A stretch of 64,000 nucleotides of DNA from positions 1,364,001-1,428,000 of the forward strand of contig OZ245851.1 in NCBI GenBank assembly GCA_965228975.1, given 5' to 3'. The notes under the pieces are model-generated. The model worked only from the letters and a program-made list of their open reading frames with translations, searched no databases and was not told where the DNA came from. This document shows positions 7,984 to 17,239 of this stretch, piece after piece (the stretch's first letter is position 1; every line of letters begins with the position of its first letter). This stretch comes from JAJFJD01 sp965228975 (GTDB lineage: Bacteria > Pseudomonadota > Alphaproteobacteria > UBA8366). A program made the translations under genes and the position numbers.

Positions 7984-8319
7984 ATGTCAGGGAAATTCGA
8001 ACTCTACAAAGATAAGGCCGGTGAATTCCGCTTCCGCCTCAAGGCCGGCAACGGGCAGAATATTCTTGCCAGCGAAGGCTACAAGCAGAAAGCCAGTGCG
8101 ACGAACGGGATCGAGTCGGTGATGAAGAATGCATCGGACGATGCCAATTACGAACGCAAGGAAACGAAGTCCGGCAAGCACATGTTCAATCTGTTGGCCG
8201 CGAACAAGCAGGTGATCGGCACCAGCGAGAGCTATGAAAGCACTGCCGCGCGGGACAACGGCATCGAGTCCGTGAAGAACAACGCGCCGGGAGCAAAGGT
8301 CGACGATCAGACGGCCTGA
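7984..8319 (+). CDS. YegP family protein (two DUF1508 repeats)
   Basis: 111 aa small acidic/basic protein made of two tandem DUF1508 units, residues ~3-50 and ~52-100. Each contains a FxLxxxxxxxIxxSExY core and ends with NGIESVxxNA (residues 42-50 and 92-100). This matches the E. coli YegP architecture. The function is unknown; members are small soluble, often highly expressed proteins. It is monocistronic, ended by a strong terminator at 8343. ATG at 7984; upstream 7716-7983 holds no other gene that I can see. Confidence 0.88.
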   Translation: MSGKFELYKDKAGEFRFRLKAGNGQNILASEGYKQKASATNGIESVMKNASDDANYERKETKSGKHMFNLLAANKQVIGTSESYESTAARDNGIESVKNNAPGAKVDDQTA

Positions 8320-8342
8320 TCCACGGCGTAGAATGTGTCAGG

Positions 8343-8376
8343 ACGGCGTTCCCCGTTGATGGGGAGCGCCGTTTTC
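8343..8376 (+). terminator. rho-independent terminator after the YegP-like gene
   Basis: 12-bp stem (8343-8354 with 8361-8372, one G-T wobble) with a 6-base loop GTTGAT, followed by TTTTCC and TTTT. It lies 23 bases after the stop codon and just before the convergent CoA-transferase gene. Confidence 0.85.
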
Positions 8377-8385
8377 CTTTTGGCG

Positions 8386-9615
8386 CTAGATGACCCCGTT
8401 GTCCTTGAGCTTCGCACGCTCGTCCGCGCTCAACCCCAACACGCCGCCGAGGATTTCATCGGTGTGCATGCCGAGCGTCGGCGCGCCGGCCAGGTCGGGC
8501 AGGGGGCCGCTGGAGAAGTTGATCGGGTAGCCGGCGACCACGCGGTTCTCGACCGGCGCGTCGAGCTTGGCGTGGCGCATCGGTTTCAGGGATCCGCGGT
8601 TCCGGAAATGATCGTCGGCGATGATCTGGTCCAGCGTGCGGACGGGCGCGACCGGGACATCCGCCTTGTTCAGTTTTTCGATGGCCTCGGCGCAGGTCAT
8701 CTTGCCGATGCGGTTCTGGATTTCGGCGCGCAGTTCGTCCAGATGTTTGTCGCGTTCGCCGGCCGGATCGAAGCGCGGATCTTCCAGCCATTCCGGTGCA
8801 TCCAGTGCCTCGCACAGGCCGGTCCACTGCCCCAGGCCCGCGGCGGTGATGATGATGTCCGCGTCCTTGGTCCGGTAAAGCCCGGTCGGGCTGGTGCGGC
8901 TGTCGTTGCCGACCCGGACCGGTTGGCCGAGTTCCACCGCTTCCTCCAGCGGTTCCATGAACATAAGGGTGGCAAGCGTGTCGATCATCGATGCGTCGAG
9001 GTATTGGCCTTCGCCGGTCTGGTCCTTGTGGCGCAGTGCCGCCAGGATCGAATAGGCGCAATAGAGGGGCGTCGCGAGATCACTGACGAAAACGCCGACG
9101 CGGGTCGGCGGCCCATTCGGATGGCCGTTGATGTCCATCATTCCCGCCATCGCCTGTATCTGGTGATCATGCGCCGGGTTCGCGGCGTAAGGCCCGTCTT
9201 GTCCATAGCCGGAAATCGAGCAATAGACGATTCCGGGATTAACCTTCGAGACATCGTCATAGCCGAGGCCGAGCCGCTTCATCGACCCGGGAGACAGATT
9301 CTCGATGACCACGTCGGATTCCTTCGCCAGGTCGAGGAAAAGCTGCCGGCCGGCGGGATCCTTGAGGTTGAGTGTGAGGGATTTGACACCTTGCGTGCGT
9401 TTTAGAAATTTCGTGGCGATGTCGTCCTCGGTCTGCCGCGTCGAGTGAATGCCCTCGGAGCCGGCATAGGGACCGATGCCGCGCACCGAGTCACCGGTGC
9501 CCGGGATTTCCACCTTGATGACCTCGGCGCCGAAGCGGGCCAGGGTCATGCTCAGAAACGGCCCCGCCAGATAGACGGTGACGGCCAGAACTCGGATGTC
9601 TTTCAGCGGTTGCAC
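8386..9615 (-). CDS. CaiB/BaiF (family III) CoA-transferase
   Basis: 409 aa from a GTG start at 9615, preferred over the upstream ATG at 9648 because AAAGGACAG lies 6 bases before the GTG and the ATG has no ribosome-binding site. Family hallmarks: N-terminal LAGPFLSMTLARFGAEVIKVE, then SLTLNLKDPAGR, VVIENLSPGSMKRLGLGYDD, and CSISGYGQDGP. The nucleophilic Asp is probably Asp150 in AHDHQIQAMAG. It moves CoA between an acyl-CoA and a free carboxylate; the donor and acceptor cannot be read from sequence. It is divergent from the EthD-like gene at 9775. It could activate an imported acid for breakdown. Confidence 0.92.
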   Translation of the reverse strand: MQPLKDIRVLAVTVYLAGPFLSMTLARFGAEVIKVEIPGTGDSVRGIGPYAGSEGIHSTRQTEDDIATKFLKRTQGVKSLTLNLKDPAGRQLFLDLAKESDVVIENLSPGSMKRLGLGYDDVSKVNPGIVYCSISGYGQDGPYAANPAHDHQIQAMAGMMDINGHPNGPPTRVGVFVSDLATPLYCAYSILAALRHKDQTGEGQYLDASMIDTLATLMFMEPLEEAVELGQPVRVGNDSRTSPTGLYRTKDADIIITAAGLGQWTGLCEALDAPEWLEDPRFDPAGERDKHLDELRAEIQNRIGKMTCAEAIEKLNKADVPVAPVRTLDQIIADDHFRNRGSLKPMRHAKLDAPVENRVVAGYPINFSSGPLPDLAGAPTLGMHTDEILGGVLGLSADERAKLKDNGVI

Positions 9616-9774
9616 GGTGGCTGTCCTTTCTTCTGGTCCTCCATTCATAGCGTGGATCGCCGAAAGCCCGAAATCGTCGGACTACTAGTAGATAATGGCG
9701 ACGGAATTGTGTTCGACGGGCAAAGACGGTCTACACTGCCGCAAATGCCATCAACGCGAGGGAGGAACCCATCG

Positions 9775-10077
9775 ATGTCCAATTACATCCTGATCGTGCA
9801 GATCGACGTCCCGGAAGAACATGACGCGGAATTCAATCGACTATACGATTCCGAGCATGTCCCGAATTTGACGAGCGTGCCGGGCGTGATCAGCGGGCAG
9901 CGTTATGTGCTGGAGCGGGCGGGCACCGACATGTTGCGCTATCTCGCGATCTACGAAATCGAAACGCCGGAACTACCGGAATCCGACGAATGGCAGGCCG
10001 CGGCGACGACGCCCGGCTGGATGGGCGTGCGCAAACATATCTCCACGCTGCGCCGTGGCGTATTCCGCAAGATGTAA
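9775..10077 (+). CDS. small EthD-like dimeric alpha/beta-barrel protein
   Basis: 100 aa, starting after GGGAGGAA (9760-9767). The pattern FNRLYDSEHVPNLTSVPGV followed by a QRYVL strand is typical of EthD/DUF4286-type ferredoxin-like barrels. These act as small ring-cleavage or isomerase-like proteins, or as accessory proteins of unknown role. It precedes the MmgE/PrpD gene by 32 bases and is probably cotranscribed with it. No catalytic residues can be assigned. Cytoplasmic. Confidence 0.7.
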   Translation: MSNYILIVQIDVPEEHDAEFNRLYDSEHVPNLTSVPGVISGQRYVLERAGTDMLRYLAIYEIETPELPESDEWQAAATTPGWMGVRKHISTLRRGVFRKM

Positions 10078-10109
10078 CGGTCCCGCGGCACCGATAGCAC
10101 AGCTAATAG

Positions 10110-11498
10110 ATGACCGATCCCACCATATCGGAGCGCTATGCCGATTTCGCGGCGGCGCTCCGCTTCGACGATATCCCGGCCGCACTGGTCGAGAAGGCGA
10201 AGCTCCATATCCTCGACACCATCGGCGTTGCCTTGGCGGCGTCGCAGACGGACTTCGCGGCGCGCAGTATGGCTGCGTTTCAGCGGCTCGACGGTGGTGA
10301 CGGATCCGTTGCGTATGGGCAGGATCAATCGCTCGGGTTGCGCGACGCCGTTATCTTCAATGCCGGTCTCGCCAATACGCTGGACTACGACGACACCTAC
10401 ACGCCGACCCTCAATCATATCTCCGGCGGCGCGGCGCCGATGCTCCTGGCGTTTGGCGCGCGCGAGGAAGCGGCCGGATGCGATCTGTTGACCGCCTACG
10501 TGATCGCCATGGAGATTGGGGCGCGGGTCGGGTTGGGGGCGGCGGGGAAGCCGTTCGCCCAACGCGGCTATTCGTCGTCAGGATTACTGAATGGTTTCGG
10601 CACCGGGCTGGCGGCGTGCAAGCTGCTTGGCGCGGACCGGGATGCGATGGTTGCAGCGCAGGGGATTGCGTTGACCATGATGGGCGGATCGCTCGAAGGC
10701 ATAAAGGAGGGCGCCTGGGGCAAGCGCTACAACGCGGGCTTCAGCGCCACGGCCGGCTTGACATCGGCGGTGATGGCCGCCGAGGGCGTAAAGGGAACCC
10801 GGCGGCCCTTCGAAGGCGCGCATGGCCTGTTCAACATGGTGTTCGGGCCGGACACCGCCGTCGACGAGGCGGCGATGACGAAGGGGCTCGGAACTGATTG
10901 GGAATTCGGGATTGTCGCGATCAAGCCGTTTCCGCTGGTGCATCATGCGCACAGCATCGTCGATTGCGCGATCCGCCTGAACACGGAGGACGGCGTTCGG
11001 CCGGCCGATGTGGACGAGATCACCGTTCTTGTCAACGAGCGCCAAGTGCCGCTGCTTTGCGAACCGGACGGCGAGCGCCGTCATCCGCCGAACGAGCATG
11101 CGGGTATCTTCAGCATCTATCACCTGACGGCGACGGCGCTGGCGCGGGGACGGATGACCCTGGCCGAATGCGAGGCGGACGCCCTCGACGATCCGGAAAT
11201 CCGGGCGCTTCGGGAACGTATCCGCTACGAACTCGATCCGGATTCATTGTTTCCCCGGTATTTTTCGGGCGGTTTACGGGCGCGCCTCCGCGACGGCCGC
11301 GAGATCGCCCGATACGAGCCGTATCACTTGGGGTCGGAAAAACGCCCGCTTTCGGTCGACGCCATTACCGGTAAGTTCCGCTTCAACGCGGGGCGGGTTT
11401 ATGACGCGGACAGGGTTGATGCCATCGCCGATGCGGTCATGGCGCTGGATACGGCCGACACACCGGCGGCGGTGTCAGCGCTTCTGGGTTCGCCGTAG
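10110..11498 (+). CDS. MmgE/PrpD family protein
   Basis: 462 aa, the full length of the 2-methylcitrate dehydratase-like MmgE/PrpD family. The N-terminal helical domain contains KAKLHILDTIGVALA and the DYDDTYTPTLNHISG signature near residue 93, typical of the family's active-site region. The C-terminal part has KPFPLVHHAHSIVDCAI. Homologues dehydrate 2-methylcitrate or isomerise/decarboxylate related tricarboxylates (PrpD, cis-aconitate decarboxylase); many paralogues have no known substrate. There are no other prp genes nearby, so 2-methylcitrate is not favoured. It is likely in an operon with the EthD-like gene. Confidence 0.88.
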   Translation: MTDPTISERYADFAAALRFDDIPAALVEKAKLHILDTIGVALAASQTDFAARSMAAFQRLDGGDGSVAYGQDQSLGLRDAVIFNAGLANTLDYDDTYTPTLNHISGGAAPMLLAFGAREEAAGCDLLTAYVIAMEIGARVGLGAAGKPFAQRGYSSSGLLNGFGTGLAACKLLGADRDAMVAAQGIALTMMGGSLEGIKEGAWGKRYNAGFSATAGLTSAVMAAEGVKGTRRPFEGAHGLFNMVFGPDTAVDEAAMTKGLGTDWEFGIVAIKPFPLVHHAHSIVDCAIRLNTEDGVRPADVDEITVLVNERQVPLLCEPDGERRHPPNEHAGIFSIYHLTATALARGRMTLAECEADALDDPEIRALRERIRYELDPDSLFPRYFSGGLRARLRDGREIARYEPYHLGSEKRPLSVDAITGKFRFNAGRVYDADRVDAIADAVMALDTADTPAAVSALLGSP

Positions 11499-11603
11499 GT
11501 GTCGGTTCCCGAGCGTTCGGCAGGTTGATCGGCATCAAGGCCGCTGAAACCGATTTCAGGCAGCTTGGATGAACTCATACTGACCGAAAGGGTAGTCGGT
11601 CCG

Positions 11604-12683
11604 ATGATTCTCCATCGGCGATCCTTCTTGACGGCGTCCGCCGCGAGCCTTGCGGCGGCATCGGTTGGCGCGTGCACCTATGAAGACTCCGCCTATGCGG
11701 CGGTGCTGGACGAGATGACAGAGCCGGTGCCCGCGAAGCCGCAAATCCGGGATCTCGTCCGCTACGCCACATTGGCGGCGAACGGGCACAACGCGCAGCC
11801 GTGGCAGTTTCGCGCGCACCGCGACGACATCGTCATTTTGCCGGACACGGCGCGGCGCACCCCGGTGGTCGATCCGGACGATCATCATCTCTACGCCAGC
11901 CTCGGCTGCGCGGCGGAAAACCTGAGCCTTGCCGCCCGGGCGCGGGGCATGGCGGGGGCGGTGCGGTTCACGGCGGCCGGTCAGGGGCGGGTAAGCATTC
12001 AAGCGGCGCCCCGTGACGAAACCAGCCTGTTCGCCGCCATCCCCAGGCGGCAATGCAGCCGGGTGATCTACGATCGCCGGCCGGTTCCGACGCATGTGGC
12101 CCGCCGATTGACGGATGCCGCATCGTCCTATGGCGTGGAGGCGATTTTCATCACCGATGCCAAACGGATAGAGGCGGTTCTTGAGCTTGTCATCGAGGGC
12201 AATAGCAAGCAGGTCGACGATCCGGCCTTCGTCGAGGAGTTGCGGGATTGGATACGGTTCAATCCCGATGACGCGGCGGCAACGCGCGATGGTCTGTATG
12301 CGGCGTCGACCGGCAACCCCACCATGCCCACGTGGCTGGGCCGGCGGCTGTTCGGCGTCTTCTTCGACAAGGACACGGAGAACGACAAATACGCAAAACA
12401 GGTCCGTTCGTCCGCCGGGCTGGTCGTTTTCGTCGGCGCCGAGGATAGCCGGCAGGGTTGGTTCGACGCCGGGCGTGCGTATCAGCGGTTTGCGTTGCAG
12501 GCGACCGTCGACGGCCTGCAACACGCCTTCCTCAACCAAGCGGTTGAGGTGCCGGCGGTTCGGCGCGCGCTGCAGTCGCTTCTGGGAATAGGCGGCCGGC
12601 GGCCGAATCTGGTGGTCCGGTACGGATACGGCCCGCCGATGCCGAAATCGTTGCGCCGGTCCGTGGACGCCGTGATGGTGTGA
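11604..12683 (+). CDS. Tat-exported Acg-like nitroreductase family lipoprotein
   Basis: 359 aa from ATG 11604; an in-frame TTG at 11565 is rejected because the Tat signal must be N-terminal. The signal HRRSFLTASAASLAAASVGAC has the twin-arginine RRSFL core and a VGAC lipobox-like end, so export folded with bound flavin is expected. The body begins with GHNAQPWQFR near residue 57, the FMN-binding start of Acg-type nitroreductases, and ends with NLVVRYGYGPPMPKSLRR. Family members bind FMN and may sequester or reduce nitro compounds. Periplasmic location would be unusual for a classical nitroreductase. Convergent with the GNAT gene with a 1-base gap. Confidence 0.8.
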   Translation: MILHRRSFLTASAASLAAASVGACTYEDSAYAAVLDEMTEPVPAKPQIRDLVRYATLAANGHNAQPWQFRAHRDDIVILPDTARRTPVVDPDDHHLYASLGCAAENLSLAARARGMAGAVRFTAAGQGRVSIQAAPRDETSLFAAIPRRQCSRVIYDRRPVPTHVARRLTDAASSYGVEAIFITDAKRIEAVLELVIEGNSKQVDDPAFVEELRDWIRFNPDDAAATRDGLYAASTGNPTMPTWLGRRLFGVFFDKDTENDKYAKQVRSSAGLVVFVGAEDSRQGWFDAGRAYQRFALQATVDGLQHAFLNQAVEVPAVRRALQSLLGIGGRRPNLVVRYGYGPPMPKSLRRSVDAVMV

Positions 12684-12684
12684 G

Positions 12685-13122
12685 CTAGAGCGTGGCTTCC
12701 ATGTCTTGGTGTCGGATGCCGGCTTCCATATATTCCGGCCCGACGGCCTTGAACCCGAGTTTTCGGTAGAAATCCAAAGCATCGGTCTGCGCGCCGAGCC
12801 GTGCGATGCGGATCGACGGGTCCGCGGTTATCTCGGTCAGGATGAATCGCATCACCGCCGCACCGACGCCCCTGCCGCGATGCGCCGGCAGAACGCACAC
12901 CCGCTGGATTTTCGCGACACCATCCAGAATTCGGACCCGCGCGGTGGCGATGGGGGTGTTGCCGCGCGTGGCGAGGACATGCCTGCAGGCGCTGTCCAAC
13001 CCATCGACCTCCAGGTCCTCGGCGACGCCTTGCTCCTCGATGAAGACGGTGCGGCGAAGCGCCAGACAGGCCGCCATGTCGGCGTCACCTTCGGCGCTGC
13101 GAACGGTCAACGTCTCGCGCAC
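12685..13122 (-). CDS. GNAT family N-acetyltransferase (ElaA/YjcF-like)
   Basis: 145 aa from a GTG at 13122, 4 bases after the stop of the FAD oxidase gene. The open frame continues upstream into that gene, but the domain begins at about RETLTVRSAEG. Key blocks: LRRTVFIEEQGV and LEVDGLDSACRHVLA near the N-terminus, and the acetyl-CoA loop HRGRGVGAAVM, then an FYRKLGF C-terminal motif. This pattern fits ElaA/YjcF-type acetyltransferases. Acceptor unknown. No clear Shine-Dalgarno is visible; translational coupling to the preceding gene would explain it. Third gene of the amidase-oxidase-GNAT run. Confidence 0.82.
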   Translation of the reverse strand: MRETLTVRSAEGDADMAACLALRRTVFIEEQGVAEDLEVDGLDSACRHVLATRGNTPIATARVRILDGVAKIQRVCVLPAHRGRGVGAAVMRFILTEITADPSIRIARLGAQTDALDFYRKLGFKAVGPEYMEAGIRHQDMEATL

Positions 13123-13126
13123 CGGT

Positions 13127-14464
13127 CTATGCCCGCATCCGGTCCAGCCGGTCGAGGAACCGGTACCAGCCGCCGATGATCGGCAGGAACCAGGGATCGC
13201 CGGTATAACCGGGAACCGGCACCTTTGGCATGTCGAGGCCGACGAAGGCGCTGTCCAACTCATCATTCTGCAGGATGCGCCGCGCCACCAGATTGCCGAG
13301 ATAGGTCATCATCGCGACGCCGCTGCCGTTGCAGCCGAGGCAGTAATGCATGTCCTTGTAGCGGCCGAGATGCGGCAGATAGTCGTAGGTGAAGGCAACG
13401 TAGCCCGCCCATGAATGGGTCACCCGAACGTCCTTCATCTGCGGGAATCGCTCGGTCATCATGGCGTGCATCAGCTTGGCCCGCAGTTTCGGATCGACAT
13501 CGGTGAAGCGGGCGCGGCCGCCGAACATCATGCGCTTCCCGTCCGGCGTCATGCGGTAGTAGCACAGCACGCGCGGCGTCTCCGAAATCGTGCGGCCGTT
13601 GGGGATCAGGCTTTGCGCCAGGTCGTCGGGCAACTCCTCGGTCACGATGATATGCGAGGTCGCGGGTACCAGCGATTTCCGCAGGTCCGGCGTCAGCGGC
13701 CCCGTATAGCCGTTGGTGCCGATCATCACCTCGGCGCATTGCACCGTCCCCTTGGCGGTGGAGACGGTGAATCCGCCGCGGCCGCCGGTGACGCCCTCGA
13801 CCCGCGTGTTCGCGCAAAGATGCACGCCGGCGCGGGCGCACGCGTCCAGCAGGCCCCGGTGATACAGCGACGGGTGGATCTTCGCCGCCTGCTCGATCGT
13901 CATGCCGCCATGATAGAAGTCGCTATCCATTTCCTCGCGCAGCCGGTCGCGCGGCAGAAGCTTGGCACCCGCGTTGCAGAGCCGGTTGAGTGCCTCGGCC
14001 TTCGATTCGAACCCGGCGAAATGTTTCGGCGTGTAGGCGCCGACGAGGCGGCCGCGTTTCTCGTAGTGGCAGTCGATCTTTTCGCGCTCCACCAACGTGC
14101 CGACCAGGTCGAAGGCAGCGCGGCTTTCCCCCATCAGGGCATCCAGGCGCCGGGCGATTTCCGATTGCGCGCCGGTCTTGCTCGATCCCCCGGCGATGCC
14201 CTTGCCCAGATTGACTCCGGCGCTGACCCCGCCGCCGTTCCGGGAACTGGCTCCATGACCGAACAGCTCGGCCTCCGCCACCACCACGCTGCGTCCCGCC
14301 CGGGCCAGTTCGAGCGCCGCGCTCAGGCCCGAATAGCCGCCGCCGACGATCAACACATCGGCATGGAGCGGGGGATCGGCCTCGTCGAGCGCCGTCGGGG
14401 CGGCTGCCTCCCACCAATAGGGTTGGTCCTTGAAGTCAGGGTGCAGGATCGCGTCGTTCGTCAT
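13127..14464 (-). CDS. FAD-dependent amine/amino acid oxidase (DAO, PuuB-like)
   Basis: 445 aa from ATG 14464. The Rossmann motif VLIVGGGYSGLSAALELARAG near residue 40 binds FAD ADP. The SSRNGGGVSAG segment and C-terminal GSGVAMMTYLG resemble gamma-glutamylputrescine oxidase/PuuB and related DadA-type enzymes. The N-terminal YWWEAA motif is also common in this group. It follows an amidase gene with an 11-base gap, so the pair may hydrolyse an amide and then oxidise the released amine, as in gamma-glutamyl-polyamine breakdown. The amine substrate is not readable from sequence. An open frame extends upstream into the amidase gene but is not the real start. Confidence 0.88.
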   Translation of the reverse strand: MTNDAILHPDFKDQPYWWEAAAPTALDEADPPLHADVLIVGGGYSGLSAALELARAGRSVVVAEAELFGHGASSRNGGGVSAGVNLGKGIAGGSSKTGAQSEIARRLDALMGESRAAFDLVGTLVEREKIDCHYEKRGRLVGAYTPKHFAGFESKAEALNRLCNAGAKLLPRDRLREEMDSDFYHGGMTIEQAAKIHPSLYHRGLLDACARAGVHLCANTRVEGVTGGRGGFTVSTAKGTVQCAEVMIGTNGYTGPLTPDLRKSLVPATSHIIVTEELPDDLAQSLIPNGRTISETPRVLCYYRMTPDGKRMMFGGRARFTDVDPKLRAKLMHAMMTERFPQMKDVRVTHSWAGYVAFTYDYLPHLGRYKDMHYCLGCNGSGVAMMTYLGNLVARRILQNDELDSAFVGLDMPKVPVPGYTGDPWFLPIIGGWYRFLDRLDRMRA

Positions 14465-14475
14465 CGTCGGGGTTC

Positions 14476-15918
14476 TCAGATGTCTCGTGTGGCGAGGTCC
14501 GGCCAGCGGTCGGTCCACGGCTGGATGACTTCGATGGCCGCCGCCAGGTCGATCAGCCGCTGGTCCTCGTGCCACCGTGCGACCGCCTGAAGACCGATGG
14601 GCATACCCTCGTCGTCCCAACCGCAGGGAATAGATATCGCCGGATGGCCGGTCAGGTTGAACGGGGCGGGATAGTTGTACCAGTTGGCGCGCAGCGGGCC
14701 GACCACTTCGCCGCCGATCCGCAACGGCTCCCACGCTTCGTGCTCCGCCGAGGGCGGCGGTGCGGAGACCGTGGGCGTGATCAGCAGATCGGTTTCCTCG
14801 AACAGCTTTTCGACCCGGCGGAACAGGGCAGCGCGCTGCAAGGGGGCGGCCTGTACGGCGCGCTGATCGAGGGCCACACTTTCCTTGATCGCCTGTCGCA
14901 GGCTCCGGTCCATGAACTCGTGTTGTTCCGCGCTGAAGCGCGCCATGCGGATGCTCAGCGGTGCGCGGATCGTCACGCGGGCCAGTTCGTTGCCCCAATC
15001 GTCCGGTTCGCTCTCGTGCCATTCGCCGACATCCGCACCGGCGGTGGCGATCTGGTGCAGCGTTTGGCGGACGGCCGTGTCCACTCGGGGATCGAGTTTC
15101 CGATTCCCCATCAGGGACAGATAGGTCAGCCGCGTTCCTGCCAATGCCTTCACGGGATCGTCCGGGACCGTCAGCGGCATGTGTTCGCGCGCCGTCGTCC
15201 AGGGATCGCCCGCATCGGGACCGCTGATCACGTTCACCACCGCCGCCAGGTCTGCGGTCGTTCTGGTGATCGCGCCGTGATAGATGAAATTGCCGAATAG
15301 ATCCGACGCCGCTTCGTTGGGGATGCGGCCGAGCGTCGCTTTCAGGCCGAGGACGCCGCAACAACTGGCGGGAATGCGGGCCGATCCCGCGCCGTCGGTC
15401 GCCAGGGCCAATGGCGCCAATCCCGCGGCGACCGCCACTGCGCCGCCGCCGGTGGAGCCGCCCGGCGATCGGGTGAGGTTCCAGGGATTACGGGTCACGC
15501 CATAACGCGGGCTGGTGGTCAGGGCCTTGTGGGCGAATTCGGGTGTCGTGGTCTTGCCGATCAGGATGGCGCCGGCGGATTTCAGCCGCGCCACGGTGGT
15601 TGCGTCCCGCGCCGGGATATTCCCCGCCATGAGGTGGGACCCGAACGCGGTTTCCAATCCTTCGGTATCGATCAGGTCCTTCACCGAAAAGGGGACGCCG
15701 TGCAACGGGCCGAGATCGCCGCCTACGGCGCGTTTGGCGTCTGCCCGGTCGGCGGCGGCCCGGGCGCCGTCCGCATCCACCAGCGCATAGGCGCAGAGGT
15801 CGCCATCGAGCCGCGCGATCCGGTCGAGCACCCGGTCCACCGCATCCCGGGCCGAGACGTCACCGCGCCGGATCGCCGCCGCCAGGGCGCAGGCATCCGC
15901 GAATACGGTGTCGGTCAT
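14476..15918 (-). CDS. amidase, amidase-signature (AS) family
   Basis: 480 aa from ATG 15918, preceded by GGCGGAGACGAGGGA; an upstream in-frame ATG at 16008 lacks a ribosome-binding site. The Ser-cisSer-Lys triad is visible: Lys80 (GVPFSVKD), Ser155 (SPGGSTGG) and Ser179 (TDGAGSARIPA). It hydrolyses a C-N amide bond, substrate unknown. Cytoplasmic. First gene of the minus-strand trio with the FAD oxidase and a GNAT. The gene order suggests a small amide/amine catabolic unit. It is divergent from the kinase gene at 16066. Confidence 0.92.
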   Translation of the reverse strand: MTDTVFADACALAAAIRRGDVSARDAVDRVLDRIARLDGDLCAYALVDADGARAAADRADAKRAVGGDLGPLHGVPFSVKDLIDTEGLETAFGSHLMAGNIPARDATTVARLKSAGAILIGKTTTPEFAHKALTTSPRYGVTRNPWNLTRSPGGSTGGGAVAVAAGLAPLALATDGAGSARIPASCCGVLGLKATLGRIPNEAASDLFGNFIYHGAITRTTADLAAVVNVISGPDAGDPWTTAREHMPLTVPDDPVKALAGTRLTYLSLMGNRKLDPRVDTAVRQTLHQIATAGADVGEWHESEPDDWGNELARVTIRAPLSIRMARFSAEQHEFMDRSLRQAIKESVALDQRAVQAAPLQRAALFRRVEKLFEETDLLITPTVSAPPPSAEHEAWEPLRIGGEVVGPLRANWYNYPAPFNLTGHPAISIPCGWDDEGMPIGLQAVARWHEDQRLIDLAAAIEVIQPWTDRWPDLATRDI

Positions 15919-16065
15919 TCCCTCGTCTCCGCCGGAAGGTTTTCGGTGGGCCGCTTTAAACTCGGCCTGCGGCATGTCATGGTGGTCCGCCTTGGGTATA
16001 CTCGGCAAGCTCGACGTCCGGGCAGGTTAGCCCAAAAAATCAGCAACAAAAATAATTCTGGATTG

Positions 16066-17139
16066 ATGAACACACCGGTTCCCACCACTGCGACGGATGA
16101 ATCCGTTCCCGTCCTTGACGCGCACCGCTTCGACGAAGCCGCGTTGACCCGTTTCATGTCCGACCATGTCGATGGTTTCGCGCCGCCGCTTTCGGTTAGG
16201 CAGTTCCAGGGCGGCATGTCCAACCCGACCTTCATGCTGACCGACGGTAACGGCAAACGATATGTCCTGCGCAAGAAACCGCCGGGTGAGTTGCTGCCGT
16301 CGGCGCACGCGGTGGACCGGGAGTTCAAGGTCATCTCGGCGCTGAACGCGACCGACGTGCCGGTCGCCAAGGCCTATGCGCTATGCGAGGACGACACGGT
16401 CATCGGCCAGACCTTCTACATCATGGAATTCCTGGAAGGCCGGGTGTTCCGCGACGTGGCGCTGCCGGATCTGCCGCCGGAGGAGCGCCGCGCGATCTAC
16501 GATGCGATGAACGACGCGCTCGCGAAACTGCACAGTGTTGACTATGTGGCGGTCGGACTGTCGGATTACGGCCGTGTCGGCGGGTATATCTCGCGTCAGG
16601 TGCGGCGCTGGTCGCAGCAATACGAGGCGAGCAAGACCGAAGAGATTCCCGAGATGGACAAGCTGACCGCCTGGCTCAACGACAACATGCCGGACGACAG
16701 CCTGACCACCATCGCGCATGGCGATTTTCGGCTGGAAAACCTGATCTATCACCCGACCGAGCCGCGCGTCCTGGCGGTCGTCGATTGGGAGTTAGGAACG
16801 CTCGGCAACCCCTTGTCGGACTTGGCGTATAACTGTTTGACCTATCACTATGCCGATCCGCGGTGGGGCGACATCATCGACCTGGACTACGAAGCGGTCG
16901 GCATCCCCTCGGAAGAGGACTACGTCGCGCAGTATTGCGCGCGAACGGGGCGCGAAATCGACGACTACACCTATTATCTGGTGCTGTCGCTGTTCCGTTT
17001 CGCGGCGATCATCCAGGGCGTCTACTATCGCGGAGTCCAGGGCAACGCGCCGACGCCGGCGGCGTTGCAGCGGAAGGGCAAGTGCGAGCTGCTGTCCAAG
17101 ATCGCCTGGTCGCTGGTCGAGAAGGAAGGCCGCGCCTAG
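16066..17139 (+). CDS. APH-like phosphotransferase, ACAD10-type
   Basis: 357 aa from ATG 16066. The aminoglycoside-phosphotransferase fold is shown by Lys69/Lys70 in YVLRKKP, the catalytic loop HGDFRLENL (Asp220, Asn225) and metal-binding Asp240 in VVDWELGTLGNPLSDLAY. This close match of both loops is the hallmark of the kinase domain that is fused to acyl-CoA dehydrogenase in animal ACAD10/11 and is free-standing in bacteria. There it is thought to phosphorylate 4-hydroxyacyl-CoAs for breakdown. Two acyl-CoA dehydrogenase-like genes lie within 12 kb (19122 and 26356). It is unlikely to be an antibiotic-resistance enzyme. Confidence 0.88.
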   Translation: MNTPVPTTATDESVPVLDAHRFDEAALTRFMSDHVDGFAPPLSVRQFQGGMSNPTFMLTDGNGKRYVLRKKPPGELLPSAHAVDREFKVISALNATDVPVAKAYALCEDDTVIGQTFYIMEFLEGRVFRDVALPDLPPEERRAIYDAMNDALAKLHSVDYVAVGLSDYGRVGGYISRQVRRWSQQYEASKTEEIPEMDKLTAWLNDNMPDDSLTTIAHGDFRLENLIYHPTEPRVLAVVDWELGTLGNPLSDLAYNCLTYHYADPRWGDIIDLDYEAVGIPSEEDYVAQYCARTGREIDDYTYYLVLSLFRFAAIIQGVYYRGVQGNAPTPAALQRKGKCELLSKIAWSLVEKEGRA

Positions 17140-17239
17140 ACCCGCGTTAGAGCCGCAGCCAACCCTGCGTTTTCCCGGCGGCGGCGAGTCCGTGTAAGAT
17201 TCGTCCGACTTTCGAAATTCAGCGAGAAGGACGGCGGGC

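Noticed and set aside
11544..11559. CTGAAA-N4-TTTCAG palindrome in front of the Acg-like gene
   Set aside because: Arms are short and there is no second copy, promoter match or gene pair to support an operator.
13127..15364. Possible fusion of the FAD oxidase with an upstream N-terminal extension
   Set aside because: The extra part is the amidase gene read in another frame; the FAD domain begins at the ATG at 14464.
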